NCBI GenBank assembly: GCA_002205965.3
Contig: NADL03000122.1
Coordinates: 203,099-267,098 of the forward strand
DNA: 64,000 nucleotides
Origin: Kappaphycus alvarezii
Lineage: Eukaryota > Rhodophyta > Florideophyceae > Gigartinales > Solieriaceae
Direction: 5' to 3'
The stretch's first letter is position 1, and each line of letters opens with the position of its first letter. The translations under genes and the position numbers were made by a program. This document shows, one piece after another, positions 1-9,860 of the stretch. The notes below the pieces were generated by a model. The model worked only from the letters and a program-made list of their open reading frames with translations. It searched no databases and had not been told where the DNA came from.

Positions 1-262
1 TGTCTTCAGCACCGTCAAGACCTTTACCGGGAACCTTTACCTTCTCACTGCGGCCTTGAAAGTCAGATGGATCGATATCAAGAAGTACACCGGCGCCATG
101 TCTTTGTTACTCCTCTCCGCTTCTACATTTACAGTGTCATCATTTAAATTCGATATTTCTTTCCCAGGAGTCGTAGGAACTGTTTCCATGTCCAAGTTTG
201 GCCTTTGTAAATACTTCCACAATCCTTTGCCCCTCAATACCACTTCAATGTCGTTTAACTAA
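1..262 (-). pseudogene. Ty1/copia-like gag fragment at window edge
   Basis: On the minus strand a reading frame of about 68 codons contains VVLRGKGLWKYLQ followed by an Asn-Lys-rich stretch and LISIHLT. This order resembles the start of copia-type Gag (an LxGKGLWxY motif, then NxKA...LxxSID). The frame appears to shift near position 70, because the neighbouring frame continues with a more Gag-like IDPSDF segment. There is no protease or RT nearby, so this is the edge of a broken element that may continue left of the window. The assignment rests on motif resemblance only; an unrelated short ORF is possible. Confidence 0.4.
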
Positions 263-1226
263 GAAATGTAACTATACGCACTTAGTGGTACTATCCCAAA
301 CCTCCCAAGTTCCGCTTTATCCATTTTGAAGCTAAGCGTAATCTTCAAGGCATAAAAACCGTTAGATTAAACATATTTTGAGCAAGAGAGAGACAAGGTA
401 TGTCTAATGAAGTGGTTGGATATTCTTTTCTCAGCCCATACCATCTTGCATGTCGTTAGTTGATTCCTTCAATTTTCGGTTTACTTGTTGGTCAAGACCT
501 ATGCTTTATACAATTTTGCGGCAGCGTTTAGTACGAGAGCTGGGAAGTGAGCTGGACACCAAATCTAAATCACGTTTTCCTACAGTACAATCTGCGAATA
601 AAAATGCACAAACTAGCCAATTATTCAACCACTACAACGCTCAAAATCATATACTACTGTATTTTCAACCATTTCAGACGTTGGATAAATGATCGGTCTC
701 AATCACATACTTGGATCATATCTGGCTCTTGGAATATCATCCTCTGGATATTTTCCTTTTACAAACACAATCGTCATTTTTCGCCTTAACGTACGTGTGA
801 GTAGTGAACTTATACCCTACTCTGGGGAGATTCTATGTTGTATCTATCAGAATGAGTTTGAAATTATGCATTATATTCCAACCTCACGGAACATTAAGCG
901 TTGAAATGCTGAACTATTTAATATTTGAAAAATGAGAGCAAATATATCCTCGGATACGCCGTCAGCTAGCTAGTGTTGGTAGCGAACAGTGTAGTAGTTT
1001 TATATTCTGCACTGTGTCGTGGGTCCCACAGGGAGGGCGGACAGCATGTTACGCTTGGCTCCGACAAAAAAAGGACGACCTCAAGCATTTCAGTATGCAA
1101 GCAATTGCTACAAAAACCGCAAATTTAACTCTAAGCAGTCCCACTAGGATCATTAGATCCCAACTTTTCGATCTACCACTCTAGAAAGCAATCTACTGGG
1201 GATAATAGGCAATAACTGTTACAATT
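263..1226. other. No gene recognised
   Basis: AT-rich sequence with several ORFs of 65-80 codons that overlap one another on the same strand and have no recognisable motif. A GC-richer patch around 1010-1070 looks like transposon debris but could not be assigned. Confidence 0.5.
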
Positions 1227-1765
1227 TGATAGGTATTAATCGGAGAGAGAAAAGATAATCAGAACAAGCTACCCCTAGAAGAAGGTGTTGCAAGCGACAA
1301 AAGCGATACAGTGGTATAGTTGAGGGAACAGAAAGAGATTTGTAGTGACAACAGTTGAGAGGGCTACAGGAGAGTATAAAGAGGCAGGGTCTAACACTGA
1401 TACCCTGTGACCAGCGTAAGAAAATGGTTCTTTGGGCTGAAGTTGACTCTAAACTTCCTATCTATTCGGGACTTGACTTGAAATTCTCTGCCAATAGCTT
1501 GACCTCCAGGAGAGAAAGCAGTTTACTTAGCTTATATTTAATTTTCGTCTAACCTTAAAGTCTCAAAACAAACGTAATAAGTACCGCAAAATGCATCAAG
1601 TGGAATCGCCTGAACTAGAAAGACTAACAGCAGGTACTATCATGGTAAATATCTATATTTTCTCCGCCCAATTCTAGTCCATGAAATCAGAGACAAATAG
1701 TTCCTTCAAAATATCCATACCTCCAGTGCAGTCCACAAATATTCCTTCGAGTGATTTACAGCAGC
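1227..1765 (-). mobile_element. Degenerate LTR remnant carrying the end of the acidic ORF
   Basis: It starts with TGATAGGTATTAATCGG, matching the TGATAGGGGTAAATCG end of the LTR family seen at 6936, 21218, 25414, 49178 and 56989. It follows those copies through the GAAGTTGACTC segment and the end of U3. On the minus strand the C-terminus of the acidic ORF can be read at about 1679-1760 (FVDCTGGMDILKELF...), matching ICVDCLGEINILRELF in the 25-kb copy. The rest of U3, with the acidic tract, is not recognisable beyond 1765. An old solo LTR or truncated copy. Confidence 0.7.
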
Positions 1766-2144
1766 TGCAATATATGCATCACCACAAATATATTTACTCA
1801 GCTCCATGGCCGGTACCACGGGCATCCCCTCGTACTTTCTTATATACAGCTCCGAACCTCCGAAATCTGTGGCACCTGAACAGTACTTATGCCAGCGCAG
1901 CACTACTAATGTGCAGTGCACAGCATTCCTCTAAAAGTCCTTGATAATAAATTTGGTAATACAATTCCTGCGCAGCAAGCGCAGCATTTCATCTCAGCCA
2001 GCGCTGTAATAATATTTTTTTTGTTTGCCAGTTTGATGATACCACAGTTTTATTTTTAAAAATGAGTTTCCGTATCAACAAAAGTACGAAAATATTTCAT
2101 GGCGCGGGCTCTGGATAGATATATCTTTAAAAGACAAGGAGTTC
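1766..2144. other. No gene recognised
   Basis: No coding motif was found. Two overlapping ORFs of 71-87 codons lie on opposite strands and look like chance. Confidence 0.5.
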
Positions 2145-2400
2145 CCCCCCGTTGGAGGGGAAATGTGGAGTACTTTAATGTTTATCAGCTACTTTCTAGT
2201 TGGTACACACGCTCAAGCACTCGCAATATATGTCCTGCCAATGGTTTCATTGCAAGTGCAGAGGACTCCCAATCTTTCCATTACTCACAGTAAACCAACG
2301 CAATTCCACCCCTTTAATGTTTAGAATATGTGGTCGCAGGTGGCCTGGGATATCCTAGAGGGTGATCAGTAATTCCCCTCAATGAAACTAGGGATTAATG
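2145..2400 (-). mobile_element. LINE I tail (beta type) split by a second LINE tail
   Basis: Reading right to left this is the 3' tail of a minus-strand LINE I copy (end near GGAGGGGAAATGTGG). It is interrupted at 2185-2311 by a plus-strand LINE tail. Joining the two sides across the duplicated CTTTAATGTTTA restores the normal tail sequence seen at 2804-2870 and 23115-23180. Confidence 0.7.
2185..2311 (+). mobile_element. 127-bp 5'-truncated LINE I tail insertion
   Basis: The insert begins 11 bases before the stop codon of the LINE I C-terminal frame (GCTACTTTCTAG) and runs through the 3' untranslated region to CAGTAAACCAACGCAATTCC. The same sequence, intact and preceded by its coding region, occurs at 50460-50597. 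The insert is flanked by CTTTAATGTTTA at 2173-2184 and 2312-2323, a 12-bp direct repeat (11 bp plus one possibly chance base). This is the mark of target-primed insertion. Confidence 0.85.
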
Positions 2401-2803
2401 TCACTGTCCGTCTGCACGTCAGATTTTTCGATTTAGTTAATACTATAAACAAGAAACCTGTAATCATAGACCGTTAGCCACTAGCATGCGAGGCGCGTGC
2501 AGAATTTCATGTGCTTTGGAACATACGCTACCATATTTTTTAATCATGGAAACACCCCAATTTCCCCTCGTGGAGAACTGAAAGAAAAAAATGTATCACT
2601 TTCTCCAAAAATCCCTAAATTTACCAAGTTATCCCTAGTTTTTCGATAAAGCACGAATTAAACCCCTCAAAAATTCAGCTCACCGCACAAATTTGACATA
2701 TTTACTCTATACCGCCAACTTGACACTAGTTAATCCTTAGTCCCAAAAATTTCACACTAAAATCGGAAATATTTCAAATATTTACTCAACAGCTAGTTAC
2801 CCC
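2401..2803. other. AT-rich spacer with isolated LINE-like tails
   Basis: No gene. Around 2550-2575 the ending GGAAACACCCCAATTTCCCC matches the LINE tail consensus on the plus strand, but the sequence before it could not be placed in a family. Confidence 0.45.
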
Positions 2804-3645
2804 CCATGGGGAAAATGTGGGGTGATTTAATATTTGAAAAATATGGTCGGTTGTGGCCCGAAATATCCTGCAGGGTGTGCAGTAATACCTCCAAAAGTAC
2901 CCTAGAAAGCCGGTTCAAGGCTCCCCAGCAGGCAGGTTGTGTTGAACATTACGGCCGCGGCAGCGTCCCTCCGAGTAAGTACCGTACGGACCTTACCATA
3001 TATCTCCATCGCTCTAACGGCTACGTTCCACGCGACGTCGGTTAGCACCCTATAGGCGTCCGGGTGCCACCCCCCGAGAGTAGATATAGGGATAGGCACG
3101 AGCTTACTTCTCACGGAGGTTGCAATAAAAGAGTCATATCTTCTATGCCTCGCGGAGGCGGCCGCATTGAGCTAGGTGAGCGGATTAAACGTTTGGGCCC
3201 TCCTGTGGGTAGGCGCCAGCGGGTTGACGAACGTCACGCCAAAGAAGTCCGTACCTCCACTGCTTCCCATCGCCCGGATGTCTGGCCTTGTGCGATGGAC
3301 CCCGTCCCGCGGTTCGACGGCGGGGTGATGGGCCGCTTTCTGCAGGTCTTGTGCAAAAAGGGCCACTTGATGGTCATGCCGTCGAGTTCTGTGCCCACCA
3401 TGTCTGCAGCGAAGGAGATGATCCCCGAAACAATCGAGGGTTTCGGGGAAGTTTCGTATTGGGCACAGCACGTCCGAAGAGAACAGCGGGACTTGACAGA
3501 AGTATTGAAAACACACCGCGAATTCGCGGGGGTCAATACTTGTCTTGAGGCCGGGGCACGGAGCGCAGTACATCCATTCCTTGACGCCCGGGAGGGCCAT
3601 GGAGGCGCGGAATGCCTGCCTTCTTTGATCACCGCGGGAGATGCT
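2804..3645 (-). pseudogene. LINE I reverse-transcriptase ORF, C-terminal domain and 3' UTR
   Basis: The minus strand carries the C-terminal domain of a LINE polyprotein in several frames. The order is a Cys/His zinc-binding segment (LPGVKEWMYCAPCPGL, then FGDHLLRCRHGG), RPDIRAMG, the strand VTFVNPLAP, then GGWHPDAYRVLTDVA and the closing TCLLGSLEPAF before a stop at 2902. The same order is read at 55.2-56.0, 50.2-50.5 and 6.6-8.7 kb, which defines the family. About 100 bp of 3' UTR follow, ending near 2804 in CACCCCACATTTTCCCC (minus strand). The catalytic RT domain is missing (5' truncation) and frames shift near 3120 and 3600, so it is dead. Confidence 0.75.
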
Positions 3646-3818
3646 TTCTTGCCTCTCCCATTACTGTGCCGGTACACTTTTTTTTAGCCGATTGTGGTTG
3701 TATGGAAAACTTTAGGATAGACCAGGTATTTTTTTGGATGCAAAGTGGTCGATTTGGTTCGTTAACATTTGAAAGGTCCAATATATCTTCCAACAGTGAA
3801 AACACTTAAACCTAAACC
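3646..3818 (+). mobile_element. LINE I 3' UTR tail, alpha type
   Basis: Plus-strand copy of the 3' UTR seen at 47850-47970: CATTACTGTGCCGGTACAC, then CGATTGTGGTTGTATGGAAA and a diverged end with TATCTTCCAACAGTG. It is older than the other alpha tails; an extra segment lies around 3727-3772. Confidence 0.6.
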
Positions 3819-4860
3819 CTCAGCAGTTATTTTCTACTTAGCTTCAATCGTCGCATATTCGTCATTCGTAGGTTTCGCAAACATCACACTTTCTCAGAAG
3901 ACACTCGCGGAGGCATTCTGTCAAGCTGGGAGAGATGGTAAGGCTCTCTGACCGGAGAAATGTTTGCGTGTTTCTTACTCTTTGAGGATATCCCTCCAGG
4001 ATATTCCGGACAACATCCGACCATATCCTTCAGACATTAGAGCTCCCCATGTTACCCCCTCTCTTTGAGTGTATAATTGATCTATCCTAAATTTTTCCAG
4101 GAAATCACAATCGGAAAGTGTGATTGTCTGGAAAACTTCAGAATATATCGAATACTAAAGAGCATGCCAACACCCTAATGGAGGAGAAACTGCGCTCCCT
4201 ATAAGGTCACCTCAAGGCCTGAAATCAAGCAGGCCATCTCGGAGAGGAAGGACACAAGCTTTTCGTGTTCCAGTGATCTCCCGAGGTTGAAGGAATAGGC
4301 GCTCTGTTCACGAAGACTCGGAGTCCAGACCTGTATTAACCCCCGTAATTTCTATGCACTGCTTCGATACCACCTTCATGTTTCGCATTTCGCCTTGGAC
4401 ACATGGTTCCAGAGAAAAAACTACCCCGAAACAATTTATTGTTTCGAAAGTCATCTTCTACACTCCATACATAGATGTCACACGATACGAAAACGTTACC
4501 AGTAAGTTTTTTTGCTAGCCCAGGACTTGCATATAGCTGCTTGTCACACCACTATTGAGCCTAGGGATGGAATTAATCGCAATTGTCCGAAAACCAGGGC
4601 GATGAGAGGCATGGAGACACAGCGTCACATTTTAAAATCCCCTTGCGCCCACAAAGAGGAAGGTATGCATCTTTAATCCTTTAACCCAAAAGTAAAACAC
4701 CTAAACCCTTCTCCCACTTTAACCCTTGACATCCCGAAACCTAGCAAAGGCAGCACCCTCCTGAAAGTGCCCCGGTCTGCTATTTCTCTACTGACCATCC
4801 GCCATTCCTTACTTTCCTCTGCCCTGACCAGCACTTCTCTTTTCAAGGGCTGCTACTTCC
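3819..4860. other. No gene; remnants of alpha tails in both orientations
   Basis: At 4070-4160 a reverse alpha half (GATCTATCCTAAATTTTTCC) is followed by a forward half (GATTGTCTGGAAAACTTC), giving a small hairpin. The rest shows no recognisable coding sequence. Confidence 0.5.
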
Positions 4861-4865
4861 CGCTC

Positions 4866-5457
4866 CCTGGTGGGAAAGTTTAGGTGTTTTACTCTTGAAA
4901 GATGTATCGGATCTACTGCCCCCTGTTGAACGCCTCTTATCCACTATCACGTTTGAACTGCGATTTTCGACTTCGACTTTCTCTTGCCAGTCTTCATCTG
5001 ACGCCAACCGATCCCGCTTGCTCTCTTCCTGCAAACCCTCTCCTTGTACTGTGTTTTCTTCTCTCCCCCACCCTCAACGCAGCACGTAGCTCTGCTCCCA
5101 ACTGTGGATTGTTTCTGTATCCCTTCATCTCGGTATGCCCTTCTCTCCTGGCGAAACACACTGTCCCGTCTGTTCAAGGCGCTCTAGTGAGGTAGCCCAG
5201 CTTCTAGACTCTGATAATAATCATGCTTTTACTTGGAAGTGCGACGACGGTCATAGCCGCCGTTACAATGTTCGTAATGCTTTTCACCATTTCGGCAAGG
5301 AAGTTTGTATTACCGCTCTACTGGAACAACCCCTCCTACCTAGTTCCACTTCTGGTTCTTCGCCTTCGGAGCTTCGTGCTAAACTTTACATTCTTGGCGC
5401 TTACGTAAATCTAGCCTTTGATTTCACTGTCACCCATCCCCTTGTCAAGTCCTGAGT
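4866..5457 (+). pseudogene. LINE II C-terminal domain fragment
   Basis: Plus-strand text matches the LINE II copy at 46480-46960 segment by segment: SRLLSSCKPSP...FSSLPHPQR, then GETHCPVCSRRSSEVAQLLD with the CPxC pair, a His-containing partner (NNHAFTWKCDDGHSRRYN), EQPLLPSS and FDFTVTHPL. Several of these lie in different frames, so it is a truncated pseudogene. A reversed alpha LINE tail (GTTTAGGTGTTTTACTC) sits at 4866-4905, just upstream. No RT motif is present. Confidence 0.7.
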
Positions 5458-5577
5458 CCACCAGGGCGCTCTGTCCGGAGCCGCAACAGCATCCTTCGCC
5501 GAGCCTTCCAAGAACTACGAAGAAGTTGGCCATTCCTACGATATCTTGCCTATTCCAATCAGGGCTGACGGCTTTCA

Positions 5578-5800
5578 TTTATTTTACGGTCGATTGTGGT
5601 TGTCTGGAAAACCATGGGATAGATCGGATATATTTTCCAAGAGTAAAACACCCAAACCTTTTCCCCTTTTACCGCATCGTCGCCCACGCCCCTAGTTGCC
5701 GTAATAACCCTTTCCTCCTTTGCTGGGGCAAGGTTTGAGCGTTTTAGTCTTTGAAGATATATCCGATCTATCCCATAATTTTCCAGACAACCGCAATCAA
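5578..5800. repeat. Two alpha LINE tails in inverted orientation (~85-bp arms)
   Basis: A plus-strand alpha tail runs from CGATTGTGGTTGTCTGG to AAACCTTTTCCCC (~5582-5666). After ~57 bp a minus-strand alpha tail runs from GGGGCAAGGTTTGAGCG to CCAGACAACCGCAATC (~5724-5790). The whole looks like a 215-bp foldback. An imperfect TTTTAC-G repeat on both sides of the first tail suggests two separate insertions rather than a DNA-transposon MITE. Confidence 0.65.
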
Positions 5801-5934
5801 TTCAGAAAGGAATGCCGACTTCACCTTTTGCCTGCACGGAATTCCCGTCAGGTTCTTTCCCGGTATCTTTCCGATTAGGTTCTATCAGACTCGGTGCCTC
5901 TTAGTGCTTGTTACCAAGGCAATAAATATTTCCC

Positions 5935-6140
5935 CCTAGACGGTTGACATCCAGAGGTCTACGCAGTGCTAACGGATGTGGCCCAGAAGGCATTTGTAAA
6001 GGCAATGAACACATATACAACGGTTTGAGCGGTTTTATGCAAATGCGTGCAGCAGCAGCACTGATTTCCAATGCAGCAGGCCTGATGTCAGGCTTTCAGT
6101 TATCTCTTTGGGCAGAAATTTGCCATAATTCCCATTATAT
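5935..6140 (+). pseudogene. LINE I extreme C-terminus
   Basis: Plus-strand frames give VYAVLTDVAQKAFVKAMNTY, then CAAAALISNAAGLMSGFQL. These match the last ~60 residues of the LINE I ORF (YRVLTDVAWNVAVRAMEIY ... TCLLGSLEPAF at 2902-3060). The copy is broken by frameshifts. A diverged alpha tail lies further on at about 6384-6425 (TATTCCAACAGTAAAACAAC). Confidence 0.6.
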
Positions 6141-6600
6141 TTAAAACTTTCACAACATATGGGGAGGTTGCCGACCGGTACGTTTCAGACATTAAAGAAC
6201 CCAGACATTTAACACTGATACTTCCCAAGACCTGACGCAACAAGAGGATTCTGTCGCCGCCGTTTACGCACGGGGCGCCTCTTTCCGACAAGCTGGTCGA
6301 AATCAGCCCAGTAACTTCTGCTCCTAAAACCACCCATAACGAAAGAAGCTAACAGAAGCAGTTCATGCGATAATGAAAGAGTTAGATCGAATATATATTC
6401 CAACAGTAAAACAACCAGACCTATTTAAAGTGAATGAGGCCCTGACGTTCAAGGACACCCGCTCCTCGCTCATTTCGCGATGGTATGTCCCTTCCCTCCG
6501 CAAAAGAATGGGTCTAGGGTCTAATGCGCACCGTGTCCTGCTCTGAAGTAACACATCAAGAGCAATTATTCCTCCGTATATTTCCAGTACTTCCAGCGGA
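6141..6600. other. No gene; one alpha-type LINE tail
   Basis: Only the tail at about 6384-6425 is recognisable. Short ORFs on both strands have no family resemblance. Confidence 0.5.
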
Positions 6601-6935
6601 TACTATTAATAGCCACTGATTTCTTTCTTTCAAACGAAGTGTGTCCTAAAATGCTGGATATCTACAGGGATCACCCGCTGCACTGTCATTATGCCCAGGA
6701 GCACAGTTCTAGCCATGAAAACCAGATGAATCTCCAAAAAAATTACCTTGAAATGGCTGCCAAAAGTCCATTTATTGAGCCTCGATTAAACGACCACTAC
6801 AGAAAAATATCGAGAGTCAGGGAAACGGGAGCTGCCAGTGATACAAATCACTTTTCCGTAACTTTCATCGACCCTTTCGCCCTTATCTATGCCATAGATA
6901 AGAATTACAACCTACTCACAAGGCCCAACGCAGCC

Positions 6936-8514
6936 TAGTAGGGATAAATCGTCGGGAGAGGAGATATTCTGAATCAACTACTCCAAGAAGGAGATGTTGC
7001 AAGCGACAAAAGTGCTACCGTGGTATAGTTGAACGAACAAGAAGGAGTTGATAAGGAAGACAGTTGAGAGAAGGCTACAAGCAAGTATGGAAGGGCCAGG
7101 GTCTACCACTGATGCTCTTCGGCCAGAGCAGGAAAACTTTTTCTTAGGTCTGAAGTTGACTTTTAGCTTCCTATCACTCGGGACTTGACATGAAGTTGTC
7201 TGCGAACCTGGTCGATCTCCACAAGAGGGAGCAGTTTATTCAGCTTATATAGACTTTTTGGCTAACCCTAAAGTCTCAAATAAACATAATATTAACCGTT
7301 AATGCATCAAATGGAATCGTGTGAGCGAGAAAGATTAATGTCAGATACTATCAGGATAAATATCTAGATTCCTTCCTTAATACCTTAATCCTCTATATCA
7401 GAGGCAAACAGTTCCCCCAACATACCCATTCCACCCAAGTAGTCCCCATATATATCCGCGAACGGCTAAGATTTCTCCACTGCTCCCTGCAAAATATCTA
7501 AACCACTGAAAATGCCTCCATCCGGTTTCAGAGTCCGGACCACCTGGTCCATGTTTTCCGGCCCCTACCCCTCTGTTCCAGCACTTTCCATGTCTCCTTC
7601 CCCTTCATCCAACTCATCCTCTTCTTCACCCTTTTCTTCATCTTCGTCAGAAGAGTCAGAGATCTCAATTACTCCCTCAGTCTCCCCTTCGATCTTCATG
7701 AGAGCTTCTACACCGTTGCACACTAGTGGCTCCCACTGGTCCACCCAGTCCTCCTGTTCCTCCTGTTCCACCTGTTCCTCCTGTTCCACCTCTTTCTCCT
7801 GTTCCACCTGTTCCACCTCTTTCTCTTCCTCCTCCTCTTCTTTCTCCTTCACCTCTATCTCCTCTTCATGCTCTACCTCTTCTGCCTGCTCGAAGCAGTT
7901 ACGGCGGACCTACTCCCGAACACGTTTCCGGTCCAACCTTCTACAGTAATCATCATAGTTGGCTGGGCCATTTACAATCACGGACACAGCTTTAAGGGGA
8001 CGGCGGCCTCAGGATGACTGGGCGATGGTGAGGGAAGGGCGGAGGTCGGTCATGCTGAAGGACAAAAGGGGGTGAGCCGATTGAGTAGTTGATAGCCGGG
8101 GAGTTTCCTCAAAGATGTCAATTTCGGACTTTGAATAGGGCATTGTATTCGGAAATTTTCATGGCCTTGGACGAAATAAGAAATGTGAAGCAATTCCAAA
8201 GCTTTGAATTTGCATGCGACTAGGAAAATAACTAAAAATCTGCTTGGCAAGATATCGGAACTGAATTTGGACGACGAAGCAGATCAAGATTCGAAAGATT
8301 CCTGTTTTGGGAAGGGAGGACCAAAATGTTCCAAGAAAGAATAGAAATGGAGTTTCACGGTGAATTAGGATTCATGGGGAAATCCTTTCGATGAGTTTGC
8401 TCCTAAAAGAAAAATTATGAAGAAAGTAAATTATGAAGAATCTAGGGGAGGGAGAAGACAGAAGTTTGTGGAGAGGACGACTTTCCTACAAAAATGACAA
8501 TTTTTTTACCAACA
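6936..8514 (-). mobile_element. Solo LTR (1579 bp) with internal acidic ORF
   Basis: The element is flanked by CAGCC at 6931-6935 and 8515-8519. The plus-strand ends are TAGTAGGGATAAATCG and TTTACCAACA; the left end is TA where other copies have TG, the right end is the standard CA. The left 420 bp match the R-U5 part of the LTR at 56989, including a TATA-like CTATATAAGC (minus strand, ~7241-7253). The U3 part holds the acidic ORF at 7385-8053. No gag or pol is present, so recombination between LTRs is the simplest history. The precise return to LINE sequence on the right fixes the boundary. Confidence 0.85.
7385..8053 (-). pseudogene. LTR-encoded acidic protein, copy 1 (broken)
   Basis: The N-terminus (from 8053) begins MTDLRPSLTIAQSS and continues IVNGPANYDDYCRRLDRKRV..RRNCFEQAEE, with in-frame stops after residue 14 and after RVRE. 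A tract of about 95 residues that is over half Glu/Asp follows (with EQEEQVEQEEQ repeats and ISDSSDEDEE). The C-terminus is in another frame: MDQVVRTLKPDGGIFSGLD, ending in GELFASDIED. Copies at 25854-26452 and 57431-58054 share this three-part plan. I do not recognise the family; nothing suggests a membrane or enzyme domain. The Ser-rich plus-strand ORF here is only its mirror image. Confidence 0.65.
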
Positions 8515-8817
8515 CAGCCCATGCGGAGAATAAGCGGAAATGACAAGTATTGCATGCTCAAATGCCACGGAGAAACAGGATTGTTCCTGCTCGCATCTCC
8601 ATTCTCGGAGAGTGGATTCCGGCGGCGATCAATATCGTCAACAATCTCGTCAAATCTGCCACCAGTCGTGGAATTTGAGGCACTTTGTTCGTGCAAAGTA
8701 TTACCTTAAGGCGACACTACATATTAATCAGTGAAGCACCCCAATCCCCCCTACACATTGGTAGTCTTCTAGAATGAAACTCCTTGCATTTTAGGCTTTC
8801 CCCACTTGCTGGTATAA

Positions 8818-8997
8818 AGGGGTAAATATGCATTGTTTTAGTGACTACAGATGTAGAACGATTATTTCCCTACACAAAAAGGAGGCAGGTTGTCGTATTA
8901 GAGGTTCTAGAGTGCCATCAGCGGGTTTTGTAATTTTTCACATACATGCACACTACCGTATATCTTTCAAGAGTAAAACACCGAAACAATTCTCCAC
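8818..8997. mobile_element. LINE tails: reversed 3' UTR (-) then alpha tail (+)
   Basis: 8818-8935 matches the reversed 3' UTR seen at 25040-25140 (TTTTAGTGACTACAGATGTAGAACG). 8950-8997 is a plus-strand alpha tail (TCTTTCAAGAGTAAAACACC). Confidence 0.55.
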
Positions 8998-9299
8998 TAC
9001 CAAAACGAGATAGCAGCTACACTTTCAAACTCGTTGAAACGCTTCATTATTTATATTTCAGATCCTGTCACATCGTTTGATTGCAAGTTAAATGGACTCA
9101 TAAACTTTGCAACGTTCGCATAAAACCAATCTCATTGACCCCTACCCCACTCAGATGACTATAGCAGAGTATAACTGGTTTTATCGGAAAAAATAACCAT
9201 TAATTTCATGAAAGTAGAGATGAGAGTTTCTGCAGGCGATCAAATTGCTATAGTAGTCGTTGTTTGGAAAAGTGGAGGGATTGAGATGAAAAAAGTGTC

Positions 9300-9860
9300 A
9301 TTGCTCTAGAAATAGGCTTTAAAGGAACAAGTTCTTTCCCATCGCTCGGAGGCCAGAGACCTGATCAAATTTTTTGGTTTGCTGTTGAATCTAAAGTTGA
9401 ATCTAAACTTGTCCTCCATCCCATGGGGAAGCAGTTTATCCAGCATAAACAGACTTTTTCCAAACTAAAATATCGATAAAACTGCTCAAAGTACCAGAAA
9501 ACGCAACGAAATACTGTACATGAACGCAGATATCTCGAAAAAATATTTTTACGTAAACTAAAGAAATCAGCTACACAAACCCTTCTTTTCTACATAATAC
9601 CCTAGCACTTCCCTCTAGGCATCATGAATACCCATGCGGTTCCTTTATATATCCTCAAATGACTCAAGATTGTCTAAAGCTTCCTGCGACAAATTTAGAT
9701 CACCCAACGTCCTTTCAACAGGGTATATTGCCAGATTTACCTCTTGCGTCCAAGCTATTACTTTCCTTCCCATACGATCTGATTGGACTTCTCCTGTTCA
9801 TCCCCGGGCTCGTCAACTTCTTCTTCCTCGTACTTTTTTCCTAAAATGAAAAGTAAAGTA
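9300..9860 (-). mobile_element. Diverged LTR remnant with acidic ORF end
   Basis: 9350-9560 follows the LTR R region of the 56989 copy (CCATGGGGAAGCAGTTTATCCAGC, then AGTACCAGAAAACGCAACG). 9600-9860 read on the minus strand gives KYEEEEVDEPGDEQEKS and, in another frame, LGDLNLSQEALDNLESFEDI. The latter aligns with LDISQ-x-x-x-x-x-x-x-PFADI of the acidic ORF. The termini could not be placed. Confidence 0.5.

Larger units (their letters stand above)
6600..8751 (+). pseudogene. LINE I C-terminal fragment split by a solo LTR
   Basis: The left part (6600-6935) reads MLDIYRDHPLHCHYAQEH, FIEPRL, FSVTFIDPF and ends in PNAA. The right part (8515-8751) resumes exactly there with HAENKRK, then ISILGEWIPAAINIV and a 3' UTR ending CAGTGAAGCACCCCAATCCC. 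The uninterrupted equivalent is ACGCAGCCCACGCGG at 50214-50228. The LTR at 6936-8514 therefore inserted into an existing LINE and duplicated CAGCC. The zinc segment and substitutions are degenerate. Confidence 0.75.

Noticed and set aside
5578-5800. MITE or foldback DNA transposon with 85-bp terminal inverted repeats
   Set aside because: Each arm is an alpha LINE tail that occurs alone elsewhere with 11-bp duplications. Two opposite insertions explain it better.
7512-7949. Ser-rich plus-strand ORF of 145 codons
   Set aside because: Mirror image of the acidic Glu/Asp tract on the minus strand; TCC and CTC codons create the Ser run.
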